Below, in pieces: positions 6,808 to 12,892 of a DNA stretch of 22,385 nucleotides. How positions within the stretch are numbered: position 1 is the first letter of the stretch; each line of letters starts with the position of its first letter. The translations under genes and the position numbers were made by a program. Below the pieces are notes generated by a model. It ran no database searches and was not told the origin of the DNA. It worked only from the letters and a program-made list of their open reading frames with translations. Origin of the DNA: a virus; the IMG/VR virus record IMGVR_UViG_3300042559_001174, positions 1 through 22,385 of that record; one strand, 5' to 3'.

Positions 6808-6812
6808 GGTAA

Positions 6813-7160
6813 ATGATGATTAAGTATCTTGGAGTGGCAGCTGCTTTGGCTGCCACTTACGGAGTCGAAGGTGCGATTGAATTCACCGCTGTTATTCTCG
6901 CGATTCTCGCTTCAATGTTCTATTTCGTAGCGATTCGTTTGTTTACCGGTTTATCACAAGCAGCTCTTTCGATCGACTTTGATATTCATCATCTTGTTAT
7001 GGTGTATATGATCTACGTGACTATGACCGTGTTGGTGTTTATGAGTCCTTACTCCTATGTTGCCATTGCTGCTCTTCCGTGGTTGATCATTCAAGGTGCA
7101 GCTAATGTCCTTTCGCTTCTGATCAAGTTTGACATCATCGGAATCGAAGACAAGGAATAA
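6813..7160 (+). CDS. Polytopic membrane protein, 115 aa
   Basis: The protein has about four hydrophobic segments, near residues 3-18, 22-48, 58-78 and 80-105, and a short charged tail (IGIEDKE). GAGG at 6806-6809 lies 6 nt before the second of two adjacent ATGs (6816), so translation may start there. It follows the AAA+ ATPase by 5 nt and must share its transcript. Two readings are possible: a membrane partner of the AAA+/vWA pair, or a holin acting with the exported hydrolase encoded next. Neither can be decided from sequence, and I recognise no family. Confidence 0.7.
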   Translation: MMIKYLGVAAALAATYGVEGAIEFTAVILAILASMFYFVAIRLFTGLSQAALSIDFDIHHLVMVYMIYVTMTVLVFMSPYSYVAIAALPWLIIQGAANVLSLLIKFDIIGIEDKE

Positions 7161-7176
7161 GCAAGTTTTTGCTTAT
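7157..7176 (+). other. Stem-loop after the membrane protein gene
   Basis: ATAAGCAA (7157-7164) pairs perfectly with TTGCTTAT (7169-7176) around a 4-nt loop. No T run follows on the plus strand, so this is an mRNA 3'-end or attenuation structure rather than a clear intrinsic terminator. Confidence 0.5.
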
Positions 7177-7190
7177 CGCGAAATTAAATG

Positions 7191-7219
7191 TTGACATGAT
7201 GACCTGTATGGAATAAATA
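7191..7219 (+). promoter_or_regulatory. Promoter for the SleB-like hydrolase gene
   Basis: TTGACA at 7191-7196 and TAAATA at 7214-7219 are separated by 17 nt. The context GAATAAATATT also resembles a T4 late box with one mismatch, so the site may be used at more than one stage. Confidence 0.45.
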
Positions 7220-7257
7220 TTAGTTACCAAAGTAGGAAACAACAGAGGTAATTTCCC

Positions 7258-7785
7258 TTGAAATTTTTAGTAAACTTAAGCTCAGCCGTAGCGGCTGCAG
7301 CCCTAATCTCTTTTATGCCTGATGCTGTAGTTTCGGCATATAACCCAGACTTCGATGTTCCGGCTATTGAAAATTATAATGAGCAGCGTGAATGCTTAGC
7401 TCTTAACATTTATCACGAAGCAAAAGGTGAATCTGAACTCGGCCAAAGAGCTGTTGCATATGTGACGCTCAACAGGGCAAGTGATGATCGCTATCCAGAC
7501 GATGTATGCGGTGTCGTTAAACAAGCTCGGCTTGGAAAAGATGGCTTGCCTCGTCGCAATCAGTGCCAGTTCTCTTGGTATTGTGATGGCAGATCGGATG
7601 AAATTCAAAATCAAGAATCGTACCAACAAGCATTACAGGTCGCGACGGTTGTTATAAATACGTATGGTTCTTCATTCGACCCGACGATGGGTGCAACCAT
7701 GTATCACGCAGACTCAGTTAAGCCAAAGTGGCGTAAATCGTTTGAAGAGACTACTCAAATCGAAAATCACATCTTTTATCGCTAA
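7258..7785 (+). CDS. Exported SleB-type cell-wall hydrolase
   Basis: This 175-aa protein has an N-terminal signal sequence (KFLVNLSS, then an Ala-rich hydrophobic run, ending near VVSA at residue 27). A Hydrolase_2/SleB domain follows, with CLALNIYHEAKGE (predicted catalytic Glu in HEAKGE), GQRAVAYVTLNR, CQFSWYCDG, GATMYHAD and HIFYR, the usual order in this family. SleB-like enzymes cut peptidoglycan glycan strands. A Sec-type signal suggests export without a holin, or use as an exported endolysin. The start is a TTG at 7258. It is accepted because AGAGG lies at 7244-7248 and because it gives an intact signal peptide. A T4-type late box lies inside the 3' part. Confidence 0.85.
   Translation: MKFLVNLSSAVAAAALISFMPDAVVSAYNPDFDVPAIENYNEQRECLALNIYHEAKGESELGQRAVAYVTLNRASDDRYPDDVCGVVKQARLGKDGLPRRNQCQFSWYCDGRSDEIQNQESYQQALQVATVVINTYGSSFDPTMGATMYHADSVKPKWRKSFEETTQIENHIFYR
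7653..7660 (+). promoter_or_regulatory. T4-type late promoter box TATAAATA
   Basis: An exact TATAAATA lies inside the hydrolase gene, about 136 nt before the ATG at 7796. T4-like gp55/gp33-dependent late promoters need only this box. It would give late expression of the small genes at 7796 and 8071. Confidence 0.5.
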
Positions 7786-7795
7786 GGAGTAAGGC

Positions 7796-8062
7796 ATGAC
7801 TCGAGTCGTACAAAGGGTACAGATCACCAGTGATAGTGCAACTATCCGAACATCTGTAGGTGCATTCAAAGTTCTAACCGCACATGAACGAGAAGGCACA
7901 CCAACTGTTTGGTACGAAACACTCGAGAAGCCTGTGGTTCCAATTGACGTGACGTTCACTGTAGTCCCAACAGGCAGTGCCGTTCCAGAACACTCGATCT
8001 ATGTTGGAACCGCTTTTAATGATGGCAAAGCTTCTCATATCTATCAACACCCAGACATCTGA
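7796..8062 (+). CDS. DUF7352-like small phage protein, 88 aa
   Basis: This is an all-beta-looking 88-residue protein with TPTVWYET, TVVPTGSAVP, IYVGTAFNDG and a terminal HIYQHPDI. The spacing of the lone Trp, the 'TG' turn, the 'yvGT' strand and the final 'HiYe/HvfE' matches the phage DUF7352 pattern as I remember it. No function is known for that family. AAGGAG overlapping the previous TAA gives a strong ribosome-binding site, so it is probably expressed together with the hydrolase gene. Confidence 0.65.
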   Translation: MTRVVQRVQITSDSATIRTSVGAFKVLTAHEREGTPTVWYETLEKPVVPIDVTFTVVPTGSAVPEHSIYVGTAFNDGKASHIYQHPDI

Positions 8063-8070
8063 GGTAACTA

Positions 8071-8160
8071 ATGGAGAAACAAGAAGAACAAAAAGAAGCT
8101 CCATCTGCGCCTAGACACGAAGAATACCTTGAGAAACAACGTCGATATGATAAAGGTTAA
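8071..8160 (+). CDS. 29-aa charged peptide
   Basis: This short frame begins MEKQEEQKEAPSAP and ends KQRRYDKG. It consists almost entirely of charged and polar residues. GAGG at 8061-8064, overlapping the previous TGA, sits 6 nt before the ATG, matching neighbouring genes. It ends 8 nt before the tmRNA promoter. No family is recognised, and it is reported because the start signal and spacing are convincing. Confidence 0.45.
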   Translation: MEKQEEQKEAPSAPRHEEYLEKQRRYDKG

Positions 8161-8168
8161 AATTTTAG

Positions 8169-8199
8169 TTGACATTAACGAGTAGATAGTATATAAATA
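8169..8199 (+). promoter_or_regulatory. tmRNA promoter combining sigma70 and late-box signals
   Basis: TTGACA at 8169-8174, a 17-nt spacer and TATAAA at 8192-8197 form the best sigma70-like promoter in the window. The -10 also reads TATAAATA (8192-8199), the exact T4 late box. Transcription would start near 8204. Confidence 0.8.
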
Positions 8200-8266
8200 T
8201 ACTTGTAGTGATGATATTCACTGAACACGTTCTGGACACCGGGGCAGTACCGGTCGGGTCCACCAC

Positions 8267-8336
8267 AGATACATTAGAAGACGTTCTCTACCGTATAGCG
8301 CGGCTGAAGTCAACAGGGTGGTTGATTAATGTATCT
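8267..8336 (+). other. tmRNA intervening segment closed by a 10-bp stem
   Basis: AGATACATTA (8267-8276) and TAATGTATCT (8327-8336) are perfect inverted repeats beginning 1 nt after the encoded CCA and ending 5 nt before the coding piece. They extend the acceptor stem in the precursor. This is the segment removed to give the two mature RNA pieces. A smaller CAAC/GTTG hairpin lies inside. Confidence 0.85.
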
Positions 8337-8427
8337 TTGATGGGCCCGAAATTAGGATCGACAGGCGGACTAGGCAGGATGGAGCTATCGGGATCTAAGC
8401 ACCGTTATCGCGAAGAAAATAACAAAT

Positions 8428-8472
8428 GCAAATGAAAATTCTGCACCTGTAGCTTACGCTCTCGCAGCCTAA
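8428..8472 (+). other. tmRNA tag-peptide reading frame
   Basis: The resume codon GCA at 8428 begins ANENSAPVAYALAA, ending TAA at 8470-8472. With the alanine carried by the tRNA-like part, the tag would be AANENSAPVAYALAA. The C-terminal ALAA is the classic protease recognition end. Confidence 0.9.
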
Positions 8473-8549
8473 TCTACTTGGGTTGGCAACTTACCTCGAA
8501 ACAGAAAAGTTGCGCTCACACACAACACATAACACACGAGGCATATAAC

Positions 8550-9404
8550 ATGGCATCACGTCGCATTACTGCACAAGCAGCGGTTATCCCAACTTACATT
8601 GGTGGATACGTTCAACCTACTACTTCCGCAATTCCTGGAACTATTACGTTGGGCTTGACTCAATCAGTCGCTCAACCAGCAAATCTCGGCCAAGCTTTCA
8701 AACCTAAGCGGGCTGGCAAAAATCCAAATCTATCTCACATCATCTTCGTCCTCGACGAATCCTCTTCGATGTCGTCTTGCTGGGATCAAACTATCTCGGG
8801 CTACAACGAATATCTGAAGGCTCAGAAAGAAGACGCTGAAAAGACTGGCATCAAAACTCTGGTTTCGCTCTACAAATTCAATGGTCATAATGTAGATTGC
8901 ATTTTCGATCGTCAAGACGTTCAAGAAGTAACTCCTCTGACGAAGTCAAGCTACCGCCCAAGCGGTGGTACCAACCTTCTCGACGCTATGGGTGGTGTCA
9001 TGCTTAAGCTTAATATTCTTCTTGCAGAAAAGAAGAAGGCCGATCGTGAATCGGTTATCGTCACTATTCTTACTGACGGCGAAGAGAATCAGTCTCGCAC
9101 CTTCCGTAACGAAGACATCAAAGTGATGGTCGAAAAAGCAGAAGGTAAGAACTGGGGCTTCATGTTCCTCGGTGCAAACATTGACGCATTCCATGCCGGT
9201 GCTGCTATGGGTTTCAACCAGAACAACACAATGCAGTTCTCTACTGCTAATGCCGCTGAAACCTTCCGTTCAGCTTCTGCAATGACTTCTCGTATGAAAG
9301 GTGACTATGCTTCTGGTATGGCCACTATGAATTCTTACGCTGTATCGGCATTCAATGACGCTGAGCGTAAAGCCGCTGTAGGTGATAAAGATGCAGGGAA
9401 ATAA
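8550..9404 (+). CDS. Second vWA-domain protein, 284 aa
   Basis: A vWA domain fills most of the protein. The metal site is readable as VLDESSSMSS (DxSxS), then a GGTNLLDA segment carrying the MIDAS threonine, and LTDGEE with the acidic residue. The N-terminal about 60 residues are Ala/Pro/Thr-rich and low in charge. The C-terminus ends in a Met/Ala-rich helix. vWA proteins mediate metal-dependent protein contacts and often serve AAA+ ATPases. The phage encodes one such ATPase at 5677, so this could be an alternative adaptor. The ATG at 8550 is preferred: GAGG at 8538-8541 is well spaced, and longer versions run into the tmRNA. No promoter separates it from the tmRNA, so it is probably read through from that transcript. 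Confidence 0.85.
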   Translation: MASRRITAQAAVIPTYIGGYVQPTTSAIPGTITLGLTQSVAQPANLGQAFKPKRAGKNPNLSHIIFVLDESSSMSSCWDQTISGYNEYLKAQKEDAEKTGIKTLVSLYKFNGHNVDCIFDRQDVQEVTPLTKSSYRPSGGTNLLDAMGGVMLKLNILLAEKKKADRESVIVTILTDGEENQSRTFRNEDIKVMVEKAEGKNWGFMFLGANIDAFHAGAAMGFNQNNTMQFSTANAAETFRSASAMTSRMKGDYASGMATMNSYAVSAFNDAERKAAVGDKDAGK

Positions 9405-9651
9405 GAACCCATACGAAGTTCGTCTTGATATCATGAAGATGGCACAAGATATGCTTGACCGTGAGACACAAATGAAACAGGACGCGTTTTTTGCTAAGCT
9501 TGATACCCTTCGAGCTGCAAATAACAACATCGATGCAATAAATAAATTCATCGACGAAAACCAACCGAAGATGTACAACGAGAGCGAACTGGTGAACCGC
9601 TCTACTGCATTGTACGCCTTTGTTAATAACTCCACCACAAACAAATCCTAA
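9391..9651 (+). CDS. Small coiled-coil phage protein, 86 aa
   Basis: This is a polar, helical 86-residue protein starting MQGNKNPYEVRLDIMKMAQDMLD, with a heptad-like Met/Leu/Ala pattern through about residue 45. The NPYE-R-x(3)-MAQ start is shared, as I recall, by conserved small proteins of T4-like marine phages, with no function known. The ATG at 9391 lies inside the 3' end of the vWA gene (14-nt overlap), and AGGTG lies 6 nt upstream. A GTG at 9382 is a less likely start. The overlap suggests coupled translation and possibly a shared complex with the vWA protein. Confidence 0.7.
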   Translation: MQGNKNPYEVRLDIMKMAQDMLDRETQMKQDAFFAKLDTLRAANNNIDAINKFIDENQPKMYNESELVNRSTALYAFVNNSTTNKS

Positions 9652-9662
9652 GGAGAATATAA

Positions 9663-10052
9663 ATGATGAAATTTCTGATGGCTACCGCCGCTGTTGTTGC
9701 AATGACTTCGAGTGCTTCGGCTCTTGACTTTGGCAACGGTCTTGCTCTTAACACTGAGCTTGTTACCGAGTACAACACTGATACCACTGTTGCTACTTCT
9801 GTATTGACCCCTCGTCTTGGCTATGCACCAATCGAAGGTCTTGCAGTTTGGGCTGAGACCGACATTGCTATCTATAACGGCGATCACTTCATCAAGTTTG
9901 ATAGCACCACTTTTGAAGGTGCGGTGTTGGGTGCAACCTATGTGCCTAATGTTAACCTTGGACCGGCAAGTGTCGAGGCATATCTCGAGAATAACTTCGA
10001 CGGCAACCTCGAGTATATCGACAGCATCGTTGGTGTATCGTTTAGCTTCTAA
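9663..10052 (+). CDS. Small exported beta-barrel-like protein, 129 aa
   Basis: A signal peptide (KFLMATAAVVAMTSSASA, cleavage near residue 20) precedes about 108 residues of alternating-polarity strands rich in Thr, Tyr, Asn, Val and Gly. It ends GVSFSF. A terminal Phe with aromatic residues at alternating positions is the usual outer-membrane barrel assembly signal. The size would suit a very small barrel of 6-8 strands. TAAGGAG, overlapping the previous stop, is a strong ribosome-binding site for either of two adjacent ATGs (9663, 9666). It is the last gene before a terminator, just upstream of pstS. Alteration of the host outer membrane, for example in exclusion or uptake, is an inference. 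Confidence 0.7.
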   Translation: MMKFLMATAAVVAMTSSASALDFGNGLALNTELVTEYNTDTTVATSVLTPRLGYAPIEGLAVWAETDIAIYNGDHFIKFDSTTFEGAVLGATYVPNVNLGPASVEAYLENNFDGNLEYIDSIVGVSFSF

Positions 10053-10089
10053 GCTACACTGACGTCGGGTGGTTACGTAATAAACCCGT

Positions 10090-10117
10090 GTGGAGCCATG
10101 GTTAGCTCCACTTTTTT
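10090..10117 (+). terminator. Rho-independent terminator
   Basis: GTGGAGC (10090-10096) pairs with GCTCCAC (10105-10111) around an 8-nt loop and is followed by six T. It closes the transcript carrying the tmRNA, vWA and beta-barrel genes. Confidence 0.88.
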
Positions 10118-10145
10118 ACAAAACTATAATATAGATTTAACCCAA

Positions 10146-10174
10146 TTGTTACAATCATGGTATAAATTTATAAT
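10146..10174 (+). promoter_or_regulatory. pstS promoter
   Basis: TTGTTA at 10146-10151 and a perfect TATAAT at 10169-10174 are 17 nt apart. An overlapping TATAAATT at 10161 is one base from a late box. I see no clear Pho box (two CTGTCAT-like repeats), so host PhoB control is not evident. Confidence 0.65.
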
Positions 10175-10216
10175 GTGAGGAAGCAAACCGCAAGCCTCTC
10201 GTTGTGGAGAAATTGA

Positions 10217-11182
10217 ATGAAAGTACTTTTACTTAGCACTACATTAGCTTTGGCTGTAGCATCTACCGCATTTGCAAGAGATAACGTCCAAGTAACTGGA
10301 TCGTCAACCGTCTTGCCTTATGCAACAATTGTAGCAGAAGCATTTGGTGAAAACTTTGACTTTCCTTCGCCGGTTGTAGAAGGTGGTGGTTCAGGCGCTG
10401 GTCGCAAAAAGCTTTGCGAAGGTGTTGGTGAAAACACTGTTGATATTGCTAATAGTTCGTCAAAGATGAAAGACGAAGAATGGGCCAAGTGCGAAGAAGT
10501 AGTCGGTAAGGTTACTGAAGTTCGTATTGGTTATGATGGCATTGTATTTGCATCAAACATCGACCAATTGGGCATTAAGGATCTAACAGTTCTTCAACTC
10601 TATACCGCATTGCATGCTGATAGCGCCGCAAAGCTTTGGAGCGATGTGGATTCTACTCTACCTGCAGTAGAGATTCTCGCTTATATCCCAGGGACCAAGC
10701 ACGGCACTCGTGAAGTGTTTGATGTGAAGGTTATGGAAGAAGGATGTAAGCAAGCACTCGGTGTTGAAAAGCTAGATGATGATCAAAAGAAGTCATGCGT
10801 TAAAGTTCGTACAGACGGCGCATCAGTTGATATCGATGGGGACTATACTGAAACCCTTGCTCGCCTCGATGCGAATAAAACAGCACTTGGTGTATTTGGT
10901 CTTAGCTTCTATCAGAACAACACGAATAAACTAGAAGTCACTACTGTAAGCGGTGTATTCCCGAGCGTAGAGACGATTGCAAGTGGTGATTATCCAATCA
11001 GTCGTCCACTTTACTTCTATGTGAAGAACGCACATATCAGCGTAATTCCAGGACTTAAAGAGTACGTTGAATTCTTCGTGAGTGATGATATGGCAGGTCC
11101 AGAAGGTGCACTGGCACAATATGGATTAGTTCCAGATCCTGAGCTTGCAGCAACTCAAGAGATGGTTTCTGGTATCGAATAA
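10217..11182 (+). CDS. pstS: Phosphate-binding periplasmic protein PstS
   Basis: This 321-aa protein has a clear signal peptide (MKVLLLSTTLALAVASTAFA). The mature part shows the phosphate-binding loops of PstS: VTGSSTVLPY near residue 26, GGGSGAGRKKLCEG near residue 57, and VDIANSSSKM. These place Ser, Thr, Arg and Asp side chains around the anion. PstS delivers phosphate to the PstCAB transporter. Phage copies, well known in marine myophages, are thought to raise host phosphate uptake during infection. It stands alone between a terminator and its own promoter, without other pst genes, so it must use the host transporter. Codon use looks similar to its neighbours. Confidence 0.92.
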   Translation: MKVLLLSTTLALAVASTAFARDNVQVTGSSTVLPYATIVAEAFGENFDFPSPVVEGGGSGAGRKKLCEGVGENTVDIANSSSKMKDEEWAKCEEVVGKVTEVRIGYDGIVFASNIDQLGIKDLTVLQLYTALHADSAAKLWSDVDSTLPAVEILAYIPGTKHGTREVFDVKVMEEGCKQALGVEKLDDDQKKSCVKVRTDGASVDIDGDYTETLARLDANKTALGVFGLSFYQNNTNKLEVTTVSGVFPSVETIASGDYPISRPLYFYVKNAHISVIPGLKEYVEFFVSDDMAGPEGALAQYGLVPDPELAATQEMVSGIE

Positions 11183-11209
11183 ATATCAAAAACTCTTCTT
11201 GAGGTAATA

Positions 11210-11845
11210 ATGGAAGACTTCCAGGCTTGGCAAAAATATCCTCATCTTAGACTTTGGTTTAATAAACTATATTTGGCTGAATTGTTAGGATATGACTGCG
11301 GGCCTGGAGGTGTTCCTCCAAAGGCTTCTGGTTATTACTGTGTAAGACCCATATATAACCTTGACGGCATGGGTGTAGGTGCTAGAAAGCAATGGATTGA
11401 AGCTGAAGACCGTACAAGTGTAGAACCTGGATACTTCTGGTGTGAATGGTTTGATGGTGATCAGTATTCCATCACATATGATTCAGAAGATTTATATGGA
11501 TACTTACAAAAATCGTGCTTTAAGGCTGAACGTAACGTAGATCAGCTATTCAGGTTCAAGTGCTGGACCCGCTCCGACAAACAAATCCCAATGTCGTTAC
11601 GTATTGAGGACGAACTTATGTTCTCAGGTGCCAATATCGTCAACATTGAGATGATAGGTGATAAGGTAATTGAGCTTCATTTCCGCGATACACCGGATCC
11701 AGACTATGATGAACTCATTCCAGTTTGGAGCGATGATCAACAAATAGTTGACATTTATACGAAAATAGGTTATACTTATATAGAAGCCCCCGACAATTCA
11801 AACGGATATCTCCCAGTTTATCGCATGGGCTTTATGGTAAAATAG
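11210..11845 (+). CDS. Conserved phage protein, possible ATP-grasp fold
   Basis: This 211-aa protein contains GGVPPKASGYYCVRPIYNLDGMGVGAR near residue 33 and EPGYFWCEWFDGDQYSITYD near residue 82. An Arg-Pro strand followed by a Gly/Met-rich loop, then an acidic 'E-x-F-x-G' strand, recalls ATP-grasp enzymes, but a full set of catalytic residues cannot be confirmed. Similar proteins occur in T4-like marine phages without assigned function, as I recall. It follows pstS by 27 nt with GAGGTAATA before the ATG, so it may be co-transcribed with it. Its 3' part contains a promoter for the gp33-gp59-gp32 block. Confidence 0.6.
   Translation: MEDFQAWQKYPHLRLWFNKLYLAELLGYDCGPGGVPPKASGYYCVRPIYNLDGMGVGARKQWIEAEDRTSVEPGYFWCEWFDGDQYSITYDSEDLYGYLQKSCFKAERNVDQLFRFKCWTRSDKQIPMSLRIEDELMFSGANIVNIEMIGDKVIELHFRDTPDPDYDELIPVWSDDQQIVDIYTKIGYTYIEAPDNSNGYLPVYRMGFMVK
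11748..11776 (+). promoter_or_regulatory. Internal promoter for the gp33-gp59-gp32 block
   Basis: TTGACA at 11748-11753 and TATACT at 11771-11776 are separated by 17 nt. They lie within the coding sequence of the preceding gene, about 78 nt before the ATG at 11854. Both boxes are near consensus in the same gTTGACAt context as the early promoters. Confidence 0.65.
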
Positions 11846-11853
11846 GAGAACAC

Positions 11854-12060
11854 ATGCTTATTTCAACTTTTTTTAAAGAAAATGCTCATTCAGCTCGAGC
11901 CGAAGTAATGAAAAATACCGCCGGTGATTACTACTACATTGACTACTACGATCAAGGCGGAAACAAGTTTTACACCGAGACCTTTCCTGGAAAGTCTATT
12001 CACTACGTTGAAGACGCTGCAGAAAACTGGTCTATCAACACAAAGGTGTTACACGGATAA
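11854..12060 (+). CDS. Small conserved phage protein, 68 aa
   Basis: This 68-residue protein is rich in aromatics, with the segment GDYYYIDYYDQGGNKFYTETFPGKSIHYVEDAAENW. It resembles a small beta-sheet with a C-terminal helix. No Cys and no membrane segment are present. Function is unknown. GGAG overlaps the previous TAG, and the stop overlaps the ATG of gp33 by 1 nt (TAATG), so it is the first gene of a coupled replication/late-transcription operon. That position hints at a role near DNA or RNA polymerase but proves nothing. Confidence 0.65.
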   Translation: MLISTFFKENAHSARAEVMKNTAGDYYYIDYYDQGGNKFYTETFPGKSIHYVEDAAENWSINTKVLHG

Positions 12061-12284
12061 TGCAAATAGAACTGACAGCGGAAAGTATTCTCCGTGAAGT
12101 CAGCAAATACGTGAACGAAGATGTTTCATACATCGATGCGCTTGTTCATTATGCTGAAGTTCACGGAGTAGAAATTGAAGTAATTGGTGACATCGTACGC
12201 CGAAGCCAGATTATTAAAGCTCGTGTACATGAAGACGCCGAAAAACTTAACTTAGTAGAAAGAACACAGAGGTTACCAATCTAA
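12060..12284 (+). CDS. 33: gp33-like late-transcription co-activator
   Basis: This 74-aa protein carries the core SYIDALVHYAEVHGVEIEVIGDIV, then RRSQIIKARVHEDAEKLNLV and a hydrophobic C-terminus QRLPI. It matches the short gp33 of cyanophage-type T4-like viruses as I know them. T4 gp33 bridges RNA polymerase and the sliding clamp to activate late promoters, and its extreme C-terminus binds the clamp; the LPI end would serve here. Gene order supports this, since 33, 59 and 32 are neighbours in T4. Late boxes TATAAATA in this same window give it targets. It starts and ends in 1-nt overlaps with neighbouring genes. Confidence 0.78.
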   Translation: MQIELTAESILREVSKYVNEDVSYIDALVHYAEVHGVEIEVIGDIVRRSQIIKARVHEDAEKLNLVERTQRLPI

Positions 12285-12892
12285 TGTCTGTATATTCAAC
12301 GCGAGATGCTTTTGAGATTTATCTGTATTATCTCGCGCTGAAGAGGCACTTCACCACTGATTACGATTACTTTAAGTACAATGGTAAGGTGAAGGCCTCT
12401 CAACAATCTTTCGAGAACCGTAGAGATAAGTTTCAATTCTACAAACTCTCGAAACGCAAGGATGCAAAAGAATTCATCCTTGCTAATATGATCTTTGATC
12501 CTACGCTTTGGATCGGAGACCTTCTCGATAATGAGAAGGCAGAAGAGGTCTACGTCGAGTGGTCGCGTAAACAGGAAAGCCTGTCCTACGTGTTCAAGAA
12601 CGACCTCTCAGAGTTGAACGAAGACTTCAACTCGAATATACTTGTGAAAGATGGACAACATCCACGTCTTCTCCAACTCTATAATATGCGTCGAGTTAAC
12701 TTAGAAACCCTTGTTATCATCGACGACCTTGTGAATAATTTTTCTTACTGGGAGAAGAAAATTGCGGATCCAATCATCTTTCCGAGTATAAATAGATTTG
12801 TCGCAAAGGTAAGACCATTCATCAGCTACGATAAGAAGAAGATGAAGGCCATACTCGTCGACAAATTCGCACAATCGCAACAAGCCGCTTAA
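12284..12892 (+). CDS. 59: gp59-like replicative helicase loader
   Basis: This 202-aa protein aligns by eye with T4 gp59 (217 aa). DAFEIYLYYLALKRHF corresponds to the T4 N-terminal helix. FENRRDKFQFYKLSKRKD matches T4's KRRDKYFFQKLSEK. LANMIFDPTLWIGDL matches T4's SNLVANQDAWIGDI, and the RRVNLETLVIIDDLVN segment matches T4's C-terminal domain. gp59 binds gp32-coated forks and loads the gp41 helicase; the gp32 gene lies immediately downstream. The ATG overlaps the gp33 stop by 1 nt. A T4-type late box lies near its 3' end. Confidence 0.88.
   Translation: MSVYSTRDAFEIYLYYLALKRHFTTDYDYFKYNGKVKASQQSFENRRDKFQFYKLSKRKDAKEFILANMIFDPTLWIGDLLDNEKAEEVYVEWSRKQESLSYVFKNDLSELNEDFNSNILVKDGQHPRLLQLYNMRRVNLETLVIIDDLVNNFSYWEKKIADPIIFPSINRFVAKVRPFISYDKKKMKAILVDKFAQSQQAA
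12787..12794 (+). promoter_or_regulatory. T4-type late promoter box TATAAATA
   Basis: An exact TATAAATA, preceded by GAG and followed by GATTTG, lies inside the gp59 gene, 129 nt before the gp32 ATG. It would allow high late expression of gp32 independently of the upstream early promoter. Confidence 0.6.

Larger units (their letters stand above)
8204..8520 (+). ncRNA. ssrA: Circularly permuted two-piece tmRNA (alphaproteobacterial type)
   Basis: The acceptor piece comes first: TTCTGGAC, T-stem ACCGG/CCGGT (8238-8242, 8250-8254), acceptor strand CGGGTCC (8255-8261), A, then encoded CCA at 8263-8265. After a spacer, the coding piece starts at 8342 with GGGCCCG, which pairs with CGGGTCC over 7 bp. 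The third pair is G-U, the alanine identity determinant. GGATCGACAGG follows as the tmRNA D-loop signature. The tag frame at 8428-8472 encodes ANENSAPVAYALAA. CC-GTAG/CTAC-GG (8446-8452, 8474-8481) forms the helix around the tag end, and hairpin GCAACTT/AAGTTGC lies at 8486-8513. Order and parts match permuted tmRNAs of alphaproteobacteria. Its role is to release stalled ribosomes and tag the product for ClpXP-type proteolysis. The T-loop (GGCAGTA) lacks the usual TTCRA. The exact 5' and 3' ends are estimates. Confidence 0.93.

Noticed and set aside
8208-8435. 75-aa open frame over the tmRNA
   Set aside because: It lies wholly within the acceptor, intervening and coding pieces of the tmRNA, has no ribosome-binding site, and its bases are explained by RNA pairing.
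8204-8520. tmRNA as a prophage attachment site
   Set aside because: tmRNA genes are common integration sites, but no integrase or repeated att core is seen, and the gene content is that of a virulent T4-like phage. The tmRNA is complete rather than a 3' fragment.
8478-8549. N-terminal 24-residue extension of the second vWA protein
   Set aside because: These codons overlap the 3' end of the tmRNA. A good GAGG site fits the ATG at 8550 instead.
9658-9665. TATAAATG as a late box
   Set aside because: It has one mismatch and coincides with the ribosome-binding site and start codon of the beta-barrel gene, so it cannot drive that gene.
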